Part shown: one piece after another, positions 9,580 to 18,360 of the stretch | Layout of the letters: every line of letters starts with the position of its first letter | How positions within the stretch are numbered: position 1 is the stretch's first letter | Assembly (NCBI RefSeq): GCF_913777625.1 | Contig: NZ_CAJYTI010000001.1 | Coordinates: forward strand, 124,001 to 188,000 | Reading direction: 5' to 3' | Origin: an uncultured Sphingomonas sp. | Lineage (GTDB): Bacteria; Pseudomonadota; Alphaproteobacteria; Sphingomonadales; Sphingomonadaceae | DNA: 64,000 nt | Made by a program: the position numbers and the translations under genes | The notes under the pieces: generated by a model | What the model was told of the DNA's origin: nothing | The model's database searches: none | Seen by the model: only the letters and a program-made list of their open reading frames with translations

Positions 9580-11234
9580 CAGGATCCCGGAAACACCGGC
9601 ACTGCCGGATAGGCGGTAAGCACCTCGCCCAACGCCGCCTTGAGCGGATCGAGCCAGGGTTCGAACGGCTTCCAGCCCTCCACGCCCTCGCGGAAGATCG
9701 GGCGGCGGACCTGTTCGGAGCTGGCGGTGCGCACCGCACGCTCGGTCTTGTAGAAGGCGAGGCAGGCGGGTTCAAAGTCCAGGCCGCAGGCGGCAAGCAG
9801 CGCGCGGACCTCCACCTCGGTATCGTCGACCATCGCTTCGTAGAAGACGCGGTGCACGCGGCCGGGGGCGACCGCATCGACATGCGCCATCAGCCGCACA
9901 TAATCGGCATAATAGCGCCCCATGTCGTCCAGCGCATAGCTGAAGCCCTGGCCGCGGGCGAAATGCTGCTTGAAGTTGGAGAAGCAGCAGCCGAGCGGAT
10001 GGCGGCGCGCATCGACGATCCTGGCGTTGGGCAGCGCCAGCAGGATGAGCGGCACATGCGCCCAGTTGTTGGGCAGCTTATCGATGAAGAAGGGGCGATC
10101 GGTGCGGCGCTGGATTCGGGTGCGGCGCAAATAGGTCTCACCCAGCGCGCGAAGCTGGTCGCCGGTCAGGTCGGCGAGGCCAGCCGGATAGCCGGCGATC
10201 TCGCGGGCGAGCACCGGCAGGTCGGCAAGCTCGGCGGTGCCTTCCACCTGGCCGTGGCTCGACAGGATCTGCTCGACCAGGGTCGATCCGGCGCGCGGCA
10301 TGCCGAGGATGAAGATCGGGTCCGGCGCGGTGCAGCCCTGCCCCGCCCGGGCTGCCAACAGGTCCGGAGTCAGATGGGCTATATGCGCATCCACCAGCCG
10401 GGTCGTATCCTCGGCGGCATAGCGCAGCGACCGGCGGCGCAGGGCGTTGCCCGCGGCATAATGGGCGAAGGCTGGGGCGGCCTCGCCGCGGTCCTCCAGC
10501 GCCTTGCCGAGCGCGAAGTCGAGATGGAAGCGATCTTCCTCGGCAAGATCGGCGCCGGCGAGCGCGGCCTTCATCGCGGCGAGATCGGCGTCGTCGAAGC
10601 GGACGGTCTTGAGGTTCGCGAGGCTCCACCACGCCTCGCCCAATGCCGGCATCAGCGCGATCGACTGGCGGTAGGCGGCGACCGCGTCCGCCTGCCGGCC
10701 GACCGTCTTGAGCATATGGCCGTAGCTCATCCACACCCGCGGCTGGTTGGGCGCCTGTACGAGCACGTGCTCGTACAGCCCGATCGCGGCATCGAAGTCG
10801 CCGAGCCGCGCATTCGCGGCGGCCTGGAGATTGGTGTGGGTGGGGTTGTCCGGCTCGTCGGCGAGCACCTGGTCGAGCTCGGCGAGTGCCTCGACCGGAC
10901 GATTCAGTCGATACAGCACGAGCGCGAGATTGGCGCGGGCGGGCGTAAATTGGGGCGCCAGTTCCACCGCGCGGCGCAGCAGCGACTCCGCGTCACGGTA
11001 CCGGCCAATCCTGCCGGCGAGTTCGGCGAACATCCGGATCGCGGCGACGTCGAACGGGTCGTCCTTCAGGTGCGCACGCAGCAGCGGCTCGGCGACGTGC
11101 AACTGGTTGTCGTGCAGTGCCAGCGCCGCATCGATCAACCGGGGCGGATAGCGCCCTGCGGTCGCCATCCAGCTTTGCGGCGGGGCAAATTCGCGCGCCG
11201 GGATCGGCTCGCCCCCTGCGATTGCCCCGCTCAT
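9579..11234 (-). CDS. TPR-repeat sulfotransferase family protein
   Basis: TPR-like repeats then FILGMPRAGSTLVEQILSSH PAPS-binding motif. Confidence 0.9.
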   Translation of the reverse strand: MSGAIAGGEPIPAREFAPPQSWMATAGRYPPRLIDAALALHDNQLHVAEPLLRAHLKDDPFDVAAIRMFAELAGRIGRYRDAESLLRRAVELAPQFTPARANLALVLYRLNRPVEALAELDQVLADEPDNPTHTNLQAAANARLGDFDAAIGLYEHVLVQAPNQPRVWMSYGHMLKTVGRQADAVAAYRQSIALMPALGEAWWSLANLKTVRFDDADLAAMKAALAGADLAEEDRFHLDFALGKALEDRGEAAPAFAHYAAGNALRRRSLRYAAEDTTRLVDAHIAHLTPDLLAARAGQGCTAPDPIFILGMPRAGSTLVEQILSSHGQVEGTAELADLPVLAREIAGYPAGLADLTGDQLRALGETYLRRTRIQRRTDRPFFIDKLPNNWAHVPLILLALPNARIVDARRHPLGCCFSNFKQHFARGQGFSYALDDMGRYYADYVRLMAHVDAVAPGRVHRVFYEAMVDDTEVEVRALLAACGLDFEPACLAFYKTERAVRTASSEQVRRPIFREGVEGWKPFEPWLDPLKAALGEVLTAYPAVPVFPGS

Positions 11235-11259
11235 GCCGAACGGCTTCCGCATTTCCAAT

Positions 11260-11358
11260 CCGTCCTTCCCGCGAAGGCGGGAATCCATTGGCGCTCGTGC
11301 CCCGGTTCTTTCCCCCAGCGCACCGACGAATGAATTCCCGCCTTCGCGGCAAGGACGG
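11260..11358. repeat. ~99-bp dispersed palindromic (REP/BIME-like) element, copy A
   Basis: 27-nt arms CCGTCCTTCCCGCGAAGGCGGGAATCC / GAATTCCCGCCTTCGCGGCAAGGACGG nearly perfect inverted repeat; same family as 45078-45172. Confidence 0.85.
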
Positions 11359-11435
11359 TGAAACTGGAAATTGCCTCGGCCTTTGTCATCACGTTCCCGC
11401 TCACCGCACAACCATCGGCGAGCGGGCCGTGGCGA

Positions 11436-12074
11436 TCAAGCCGGTTCGGCCGCCTTTTGCAGCGCTTCCGCATCCACGTCGTCGAGCGCCCAGGCGCGCT
11501 TGTACGCCGCGCGGTCCTGCACCCGCTCGACATAGGCCAGGAAGGAGTCGCGGCCGGGCAGCATGCCGAAGCGGGTCAGCCAGCCGATCTGCGAACCGAG
11601 ATAGACATCGGCAGCGGTGAAGCGTTCGCCGGTCGCGTAAGGCCGCGACGAGAGCAATCCGTCCAGCACCTCGACGACAAGGTCATAGGTGCCGTAGCCG
11701 AACATCCGGCTCTTGTCCTCGGCCGAAACGAAGGCGGCGGCCTTGTTGGTCGCGGCCTGCTCGACCGGCCCCGCCGCATAGAACAGCCAGCGATAATAAT
11801 CGGCACGTTCCTCCGGGAGCGGCGCCAAACCGGCGTCCGGGAAGCTCTCGGCGAGATAGGCGCAGATCGCGGCGCATTCGGTGACGACCTTGCCGCCATG
11901 GACGATCGCCGGAACCTTCCCCATCGGGTTGATCGCGCGATAGGCCTCGCCCTTCATCGTCGAGGCATAGTCCAGCATCTCGACGCGGTAGGTCGCCCCC
12001 ACTTCCTCGAGCATCCAGCGCACGATCCGGCCGCGCGACTGCGGGTTGGTATAGAGAATCAGCTGGTCCGTCAT
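11436..12074 (-). CDS. glutathione S-transferase family protein
   Basis: N-terminal thioredoxin-like YTNPQSRGRIVRWMLEEVG, INPMGKVPAIV. Confidence 0.9.
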   Translation of the reverse strand: MTDQLILYTNPQSRGRIVRWMLEEVGATYRVEMLDYASTMKGEAYRAINPMGKVPAIVHGGKVVTECAAICAYLAESFPDAGLAPLPEERADYYRWLFYAAGPVEQAATNKAAAFVSAEDKSRMFGYGTYDLVVEVLDGLLSSRPYATGERFTAADVYLGSQIGWLTRFGMLPGRDSFLAYVERVQDRAAYKRAWALDDVDAEALQKAAEPA

Positions 12075-12152
12075 GGCCCCGTACCCCTGTTGCTCCCGAC
12101 TCGATCCGTCGGGAACAAGAGGGGAACACGAAAGCGTCGTGCGGTCAACCGA

Positions 12153-13016
12153 TCACAGGCTGGCGAAGGTCGCGAGCAGGCGATCCCAAGCGCGATCGGC
12201 CTGGGCGGCGTTGTAGACGCGGCTGTCCGGTGGGCACCAGCCGTGCATCGTGCCGGCATAGACTTCGATCTCGGCCGGCACCTTGGCGGCGGCGAAGGCG
12301 GTACGCAGCGCCTCCTTGTCGCCGGGGGCGCGCGCGTCGTCATTCTCGGCGATGGCGAACAGGTAGCGGCCCTGCAGCTGCGAGGCGAGCTTGTGCGGGC
12401 TGTCGGCATCGGCGGTCACCAGCGGCGCGCCGTGGAAGCTGCCACCGGCGCGGACCCTGCCCGGAAGCGCCGCGGCGGTGCGCACGACGAACGGCCCGCC
12501 CATGCAATAGCCGGTGCTGCCCATGCCGCGCTTGGCATCCACCTCCGGCTGGGCATCGAGGAAGGCGGCGAAGGTCTTGGCGTCGGCGGTGATCGCAGCC
12601 GGGGTCAGCGGCTCGCGCCACGGCATGATCATCGCGCGCACCTCGGGCTGGTCGAACGACTGGCCGGGCTTGAGGAACGGCGCCTTGGTCGAGCGGTAGA
12701 ACTGGTTGACCGTCAGCACCGCATGGCCGGACTGGGCAAGCCGATCGGCCATCTGCCGGAAGGCTGGGCGCAGGCCCATAATGTCCGGCCATACCAGCAC
12801 CGCCGGATGCTTGCCGCTGGTGGGCGCCACGAAATAGGCGTCGGCGGTGCCGTCCGCGGTCTTGATGGTGACGTCGCGGCCCTTGACGGCGGCGGCGTTG
12901 GCCGGGCTCGGCAGCATCACCATCATGCCGGTCGCAGCGGCGGCGGCGGTGAAGCCGCGGCGGGTGATTCCGCCCAGCACGCGGTCGTTGTCGGCTGCGG
13001 TATGCTCGTCACACAT
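12153..13016 (-). CDS. dienelactone hydrolase family protein (Tat-type leader)
   Basis: RRGFTAAAAA leader, GYCMGGPF nucleophile motif, YAGTMHGWCPPDS. Confidence 0.9.
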   Translation of the reverse strand: MCDEHTAADNDRVLGGITRRGFTAAAAATGMMVMLPSPANAAAVKGRDVTIKTADGTADAYFVAPTSGKHPAVLVWPDIMGLRPAFRQMADRLAQSGHAVLTVNQFYRSTKAPFLKPGQSFDQPEVRAMIMPWREPLTPAAITADAKTFAAFLDAQPEVDAKRGMGSTGYCMGGPFVVRTAAALPGRVRAGGSFHGAPLVTADADSPHKLASQLQGRYLFAIAENDDARAPGDKEALRTAFAAAKVPAEIEVYAGTMHGWCPPDSRVYNAAQADRAWDRLLATFASL

Positions 13017-13100
13017 GGCGATCCTCCTCCTCGGGGTCCCCGCCCCGCCGCCGGTCTAGCCCAGCGCAACGCCGCCGCAAAGCTGCCCCGAGAAACAGAA

Positions 13101-13131
13101 CGGGCCCCGGCGCAAGATGCGCCGAGGCCCG
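13101..13131 (-). terminator. terminator downstream of DUF1013 gene
   Basis: CGGGCC(C)CGGCGC-AAGAT-GCGCCG(A)GGCCCG stem followed on minus strand by T-rich TTCTGTTT. Confidence 0.6.
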
Positions 13132-13156
13132 CTCCCATACGCCCGGGAAGGCGATC

Positions 13157-13822
13157 TCAGTGCTTGAACAGGCTCTCCGCCGTGTGCTCGATCGGGGCGC
13201 TCTCGGCCTCCTGCACATGGCTCGCCGCATAGCGTTCGGCGCGGAGCTGCTCGATCAGCGCCTCGCGGTCGCCCTCGAGGCGGGTGTCGGTCGGCGCCTC
13301 GATGCCGGCGGCCTTGGCCGCCTTGGCCACCAGCGCGTCCAGCTCGCGCTGCGAGCAGAGGCCGAGCGTCACCGGATCCTTCGGCACGATGTTGCCGATG
13401 TTCCAGTGGGTGCGGTCGCGGATCGCGGCGATGGTGGTGCGGGTGGTGCCGATCAGCTTGCCGATCGCGCCGTCCGAAACCTCGGGATGGTGGCGCAGGA
13501 TCCAGGCGATGCCGTCCGGCTTGTCCTGGCGCTTCGAGACCGGCGTGTAGCGCGGGCCCTTGGTGCGGCGAACCTGCTCGGGGCCCTTCTGCATCTTGAG
13601 AACGTAGTTGGGGTCCTTCTGACCCTTTTCGATCTCGTCCATCGTCAGTTCGTGCGCGCGCACCGGATCGCGGCCGGTGAGCTTGGTCGCGGCGGTATCG
13701 TCAGCGATCGCCTGCACTTCGAGGATGTGGAGACCGCAGAACTCGGCAATCTGCTCGAACGACAGCGACGTGTTGTCGACCAGCCAGGAAGCGGTCGCGT
13801 GCGGCATCAGCGGCTGGGCCAC
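13157..13822 (-). CDS. trcR: DUF1013 protein, TrcR-like cell-cycle transcriptional regulator
   Basis: Characteristic (V/M)AQPLMPHATASWLVDNTSLSFEQIAEFCGLHILEVQAIAD; GTG start at 13822 (alternative ATG at 13807). Confidence 0.88.
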   Translation of the reverse strand: MAQPLMPHATASWLVDNTSLSFEQIAEFCGLHILEVQAIADDTAATKLTGRDPVRAHELTMDEIEKGQKDPNYVLKMQKGPEQVRRTKGPRYTPVSKRQDKPDGIAWILRHHPEVSDGAIGKLIGTTRTTIAAIRDRTHWNIGNIVPKDPVTLGLCSQRELDALVAKAAKAAGIEAPTDTRLEGDREALIEQLRAERYAASHVQEAESAPIEHTAESLFKH

Positions 13823-13851
13823 GGTGGATCTCCGGAACTTGAAACAATAAG

Positions 13852-13872
13852 GGCCGCCCATCACGGGCGGCC
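13852..13872 (-). terminator. stem-loop downstream of glycosyltransferase operon / in leader of DUF1013 gene
   Basis: GGCCGCCC-ATCAC-GGGCGGCC, followed on minus strand by CTTATTGTTT. Confidence 0.6.
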
Positions 13873-13926
13873 ACACATGGTCTTGATGTAGGGGAGCTTG
13901 CCCGCTTCGGCAAGCGTTTCCGCGAT

Positions 13927-14976
13927 TCAGGCGGCGGCCTTCTCGCAGTCGATCGGCACCAGGGCGCTCAGGAACTGACGCGCGCTCGCCTCCCAGGTGA
14001 AGCTGCGGCCATAGGCGGCGCAGGCAGCGCGATCCAGCATGCGCGCCTTGTCGATCGCCACGCCCAGATCCTCGTCCATCACGCCGGTCTCGGGCGTCAG
14101 CACGTCGACCGGGCCGGTGACCGGATAGGCGGCGACCGGCGTGCCGCAGGCCAGCGCCTCGATCATCACCAGGCCGAAGGTATCGGTGCGGCTGGGGAAG
14201 ACGAACACGTCCGCCGCGGCGTAAGCGGCGGCGAGGTCCGCGCCGAACTGCGCCCCGAGGAAGACCGCCGCCGGGTACTTCGCCTCCAGCATCGCCCGCG
14301 CGGGGCCGTCGCCCACCACCACCTTGGTGCCGGGGCGATCGACGCGGAGGAACGCCTCGAGATTCTTCTCGACCGCGACGCGACCCACATACAGCATCTT
14401 CGGCCCGGCCAATTCCGCCATGCGCGGATGGGGCGCTAGGTCCGGATGGAAGTTGCTCAGATCGACACCCCGCCCCCAGTGGCGGACCTGGGGCAGGCCG
14501 TGATCGACCAGCGACTGGCGGATCGAGGCGGTGGAGGCGAGAATCGTCGCGCTCGGCGTATGAAACCAGCGGATGTAGCGCCAGATCCATTCGGCCGGCA
14601 CGCCCGAGCGTGCCGAGACATAATCCGGGAACTGGGTGTGATAGGCGGTGGTGAACGGCCGCTTCTGGCGCAGGCACCAGCGCCGCGCCGCGACGCAGAG
14701 CGGCCCCTCGGTCGCCAGATGGATCGCGTTGGGGGCGAAATCCTCCAGCATCGCGCCCACCGCCGCCACGCTGGTGATCGCGAGGCGGATTTCCGGATAG
14801 GTCGGGCAGGGCAGCGAGTAGAAGCGGTCCGGCGAGACGACCATCACCTGGTGGCCCTGGCTCTCCAGCACCCGCCGCACCGATTGGAGCGTGCGGACGA
14901 CGCCGTTGACCTGGGGCTCCCAGGCATCGGTCACGATGGCGATACGCACGGTCTCGGTCCCCCCCGCCGCCGTCAC
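13927..14976 (-). CDS. glycosyltransferase family 4 protein
   Basis: VRIAIVTDAWEPQVNGVVRTLQ; YVGRVAVEKNLEAFL; FPSRTDTFGLVMIEALACG; GTG start overlaps upstream stop by 4 nt (GTGA). Confidence 0.9.
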   Translation of the reverse strand: MTAAGGTETVRIAIVTDAWEPQVNGVVRTLQSVRRVLESQGHQVMVVSPDRFYSLPCPTYPEIRLAITSVAAVGAMLEDFAPNAIHLATEGPLCVAARRWCLRQKRPFTTAYHTQFPDYVSARSGVPAEWIWRYIRWFHTPSATILASTASIRQSLVDHGLPQVRHWGRGVDLSNFHPDLAPHPRMAELAGPKMLYVGRVAVEKNLEAFLRVDRPGTKVVVGDGPARAMLEAKYPAAVFLGAQFGADLAAAYAAADVFVFPSRTDTFGLVMIEALACGTPVAAYPVTGPVDVLTPETGVMDEDLGVAIDKARMLDRAACAAYGRSFTWEASARQFLSALVPIDCEKAAA

Positions 14977-15851
14977 GCCGCCGCCAGTCTGACCTCGGAC
15001 TCCGGCTGCGACTCGCGCGCTGCCATCTCGTCGGCCCAGTGGAGAATTTCCATGGTGCCGTCGTACTGCTCCACCAGCGCGGTGCAACCCTCTACCCAAT
15101 CGCCGTCGTTATAATAGGCGACACCGTCGATCGGGCGGATCTCGGCCTTGTGGATGTGCCCGGCGATCACGCCGTCGACGCCGCGGGCACCGGCTTCGCG
15201 CGCCACGATCTCTTCGAACTTGGAGATGAAGGACACCGCGTTCTTCACCTTCTGCTTGGCGTATTTGGAGAGCGACCAATAGGGCAGACCCATCCAGCGG
15301 CGCACCATGTTCAGCCAGCGGTTGAGCGTCATCATCATCTCGTACGCAGCGTCGCCCAGATGGGCGAGCCAGCGGTGCGACATGGTGATCGCGTCGAACT
15401 CGTCGCCGTGGAGCACCAGCAGGCGGCGGCCGTCGGCGGTGGTGTGAATCGCCTGGCGCTTGATCTTCACGCCGCCGAAATCCAGCCCGGTGAACTGGCG
15501 GAACATCTCGTCATGATTGCCGGGAATATAGACGATCTCGGTGCCGCGCTTCGCCCGCTTCAGTACGCGCCAGACGATGTCGTTGTGCGTCGCCGGCCAG
15601 TACAAGCGCTTCTTCATCGCCCAGCCGTCGATGATGTCGCCCACCAGGTACATGATGTCGCTGTCGACATGGTCGAGAAAATCGATCAGCATTTCCGCGT
15701 TGCAGCCGCGCGTGCCGAGATGCACGTCGGAAATCCAGATCGCGCGATACTTGCGCCGCGTGCCGATCGGCCGTTCCGGAATGGTGGGCGTCGCCGCATG
15801 AAAGTCCGCGAGCCCCGCGACATCGAACGAAAGCTTGGTGATCGTGGCCAT
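14973..15851 (-). CDS. UDP-2,3-diacylglucosamine diphosphatase-like metallophosphoesterase
   Basis: AIWISDVHLGTRGCNAEMLIDFLDH, VGDIIDGW, IPGNHDE, LLVLHGDEFD, VIAGHIHKAE motifs. Confidence 0.88.
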   Translation of the reverse strand: MATITKLSFDVAGLADFHAATPTIPERPIGTRRKYRAIWISDVHLGTRGCNAEMLIDFLDHVDSDIMYLVGDIIDGWAMKKRLYWPATHNDIVWRVLKRAKRGTEIVYIPGNHDEMFRQFTGLDFGGVKIKRQAIHTTADGRRLLVLHGDEFDAITMSHRWLAHLGDAAYEMMMTLNRWLNMVRRWMGLPYWSLSKYAKQKVKNAVSFISKFEEIVAREAGARGVDGVIAGHIHKAEIRPIDGVAYYNDGDWVEGCTALVEQYDGTMEILHWADEMAARESQPESEVRLAAA

Positions 15852-16042
15852 GCCCGAGTTCCCGTGCAGCTATGCTGGTGCAGAGACTCGCCTATGGCGC
15901 GACATTGTTACAAATCGAATCGTTACGATTTCATGGGATTGTCATACAGGCGCCGCCGATCGGCCGCGAGAGAAGGAAGTAGCGCCCACGCCGCCCCAGG
16001 TCCGCGCCTGCCTCTACAATGCGGGGACGGGATGGACAAACC

Positions 16043-16468
16043 ATGCAACGCCTTCGTGACATCGCAAGCGACATCTTGCGGACCATCGAGCACATCGCGC
16101 GCGAATGCGAGGCGCCCATCGACTTGCTGCTGATCGCCGATCTCCGGAAGAAAGTGGCGCTCGCGCACAGCCTGTTCTTCGCGCAGCAGGAGCAGCTGGT
16201 GCTCCAACCGCTACGGCAAAGCGGCGACCCGGCCCTTGCGGAGATCGCGCGATGCTCCGTCGAGCGCGATCTGGAGGGCCGCCGGATGGGCCTCGCACAT
16301 TACCAGCGATGGCCCCTTGCCCGCGTTGCCGAAGACCCCGCCGGCTACCGTCGCGAGGTGCTGACCATGCTGCGCTGGATCGAAGCCCGCATCCTCTATG
16401 CCGAGCAGACGGCCTACCCGGCGCTGGCGCGACTTATTTCGTCCTCAAAACAAGCCGCAGGTCGCTGA
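16043..16468 (+). CDS. small all-helical protein, hemerythrin-fold-like paralogue A
   Basis: ORF from MQRLRDIASD; clear similarity to next ORF (PLR.S.DP....AR..V..DLE.R...AH..WP......DP.GYR). Confidence 0.65.
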   Translation: MQRLRDIASDILRTIEHIARECEAPIDLLLIADLRKKVALAHSLFFAQQEQLVLQPLRQSGDPALAEIARCSVERDLEGRRMGLAHYQRWPLARVAEDPAGYRREVLTMLRWIEARILYAEQTAYPALARLISSSKQAAGR

Positions 16469-16501
16469 ACTCCGCCTAGAATGGCAGCAGGAAGGACCCT
16501 G

Positions 16502-16927
16502 ATGCCAAACACGTCGCTCGTTAAAGCTACCCAAGACGTTCTTGCCGCGATCCACGCGCTCGCCGCCCTGGCCAAGACGAATACCGCCGCCGCCACGCTG
16601 GCCGCCGCCCGCAACCACGCCGATGAGGCACTACGCGCGCTGCACCTTGCCAAGGAAATCCTGCTGCTCGCCCCGCTGCGCGAGAGTGACGACCCCGTCC
16701 ACCACGCCCTGGCGCGCCGCACCGTGCAGCAGGACCTCGAATGGCGCGAGCACCTGATCGCCCACCACGCCGCCTGGCCTATCAGGGCTCTCCGCGCCGA
16801 TCCGCAGGGCTATCGGATCGCGGCGCAGCAGCTGTTCCGCATGGCGGAGCGCCGCATCGCCCATCAGGACCAGTTGCTGGAACCCATGGTGCGCGAGGCG
16901 ATGACCGCGCACCGCCGCGCTGCCTGA
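16502..16927 (+). CDS. small all-helical protein, hemerythrin-fold-like paralogue B
   Basis: ATG 16502, 33-nt gap to paralogue A; both 141 codons. Confidence 0.65.
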   Translation: MPNTSLVKATQDVLAAIHALAALAKTNTAAATLAAARNHADEALRALHLAKEILLLAPLRESDDPVHHALARRTVQQDLEWREHLIAHHAAWPIRALRADPQGYRIAAQQLFRMAERRIAHQDQLLEPMVREAMTAHRRAA

Positions 16928-16934
16928 CCGCCCG

Positions 16935-17945
16935 TCAGGCGGGCTGGCCGGCAATCGTCAGCACGATCTTGCCGACATGCTCGCCTGCTTCCATCCGCCG
17001 GTGCGCCTCGGGCGCCTGGGCAAACGGATAGGTGCGATCGATCACCGGCTTGAGTTTGCCCTCGGCGACCAGCGGCCAGACGTGACGGCGGAGCTCGTCG
17101 GCAAGCAGCGACTTGAACTCCACCGAGCGCGGCCGAAGCGTCGAGCCGGTCAGCGTGAGGCGCCGGCGCATCACGTCCCACACCGGGATCCTCGCGGTCG
17201 CGCCGCCCTGCACGGCGATCGAGACGTGGCGACCATCCTCGGCCAGGCACTGGAGGTTGCGCGCGACATAGTCACCGCCGACCATGTCGATCACGATCTC
17301 GACGCCCTTGCCGCCGGTGAAGGCCTTCACCGCCTCGACGAAATCCTCCGTCTTGTAGTTGATCGCCAGATCGGCACCCAGGCTCCGCGCCGCCGCGCAT
17401 TTCGCATCCGATCCGGCGGTAACCAGGATCGTCAGCCCGAACAGCTTGGCGAGCGCGATCGCCATGGTGCCGATGCCGCTGGTGCCGCCATGCACCAGCA
17501 CCGTCTCGCCCGGCTGCGCCCAACCGCGATCGAACAGGTTCGACCAGACGGTGAACAGCGTCTCCGGCAGCGCGGCGGCCTCGACCATGCTCAGCCCCTC
17601 CGGGACCTCCAGGCACTGGCCCGCGGGTGCCACCGCATATTCGGCATAGGCCCCGCCGGCGATCAGCGCGCAGACCGGCTTGCCCAGCAGCGACTCGTCG
17701 ACACCTTCGCCCAGCGCGACGACGGTGCCGGCAATCTCCATGCCGAGGATCGAGGGCGCGCCGGGCGGGGGCGGATATTTGCCCTGCCGCTGCAACACCT
17801 CGGGCCGGTTCACGCCGGCCGCCGCGACTCGCACCAGCAGTTCGCCCGCCCCAGGCTGGGGGACCGGCCGCTCGACAGGCACAAGTACTTCGGGGCCACC
17901 CGGCGCATCGGGATCGATGGCCAGCATCATCTGGGCTGCTGTCAT
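16935..17945 (-). CDS. NAD(P)H quinone oxidoreductase (zeta-crystallin/PIG3-like MDR family)
   Basis: LVHGGTSGIGTMAIALAKLFG nucleotide-binding motif, GVNRPEVLQRQGKYPPPPGA. Confidence 0.92.
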   Translation of the reverse strand: MTAAQMMLAIDPDAPGGPEVLVPVERPVPQPGAGELLVRVAAAGVNRPEVLQRQGKYPPPPGAPSILGMEIAGTVVALGEGVDESLLGKPVCALIAGGAYAEYAVAPAGQCLEVPEGLSMVEAAALPETLFTVWSNLFDRGWAQPGETVLVHGGTSGIGTMAIALAKLFGLTILVTAGSDAKCAAARSLGADLAINYKTEDFVEAVKAFTGGKGVEIVIDMVGGDYVARNLQCLAEDGRHVSIAVQGGATARIPVWDVMRRRLTLTGSTLRPRSVEFKSLLADELRRHVWPLVAEGKLKPVIDRTYPFAQAPEAHRRMEAGEHVGKIVLTIAGQPA

Positions 17946-18024
17946 TCGGTTCGTCGCTTTTTGACCCAAGGGGAACTCCGGGGCCTTATTGACATCGGCT
18001 TTCCTAGGGTCAACGTTTCGTCGC

Positions 18025-18222
18025 ATGGACGCCGACGAAAATCTTCCCCGTCGATCCGACGATCTCGCAGGTCAGCTGGCACGCCAAGACCTCGATCCGT
18101 TTTCGGTTGCTGAACTGGAAGCGCGAATTCAGCTGCTCGAAACCGAAATCGTCCGATGTCGAGAAAAGATTCAACACGCCGTTCACCACCGCGCAAGCGC
18201 TGACGCTCTATTTAAGAAATGA
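18025..18222 (+). CDS. DUF1192 family protein
   Basis: LDPFSVAELEARIQLLETEIVRCREKI typical of the family. Confidence 0.8.
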   Translation: MDADENLPRRSDDLAGQLARQDLDPFSVAELEARIQLLETEIVRCREKIQHAVHHRASADALFKK

Positions 18223-18360
18223 GCGTCAAGGCACCGGAACTCGGGCGATATGCCACGATCCTCCGGTGCGGGGCCGCAGCGCTTGATGCGGGGCCTGCCA
18301 CTCCCGACATAGGGGAAGACGGGCTCAGCACCCTATCGGCCCGACTGGAGTTGTATCCGA

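Noticed and set aside
15912-15931. AAATCG-AATCGTTA-CGATTT dyad in the divergent intergenic region
   Set aside because: Only 6-bp arms; too short to claim as an operator without conservation data.
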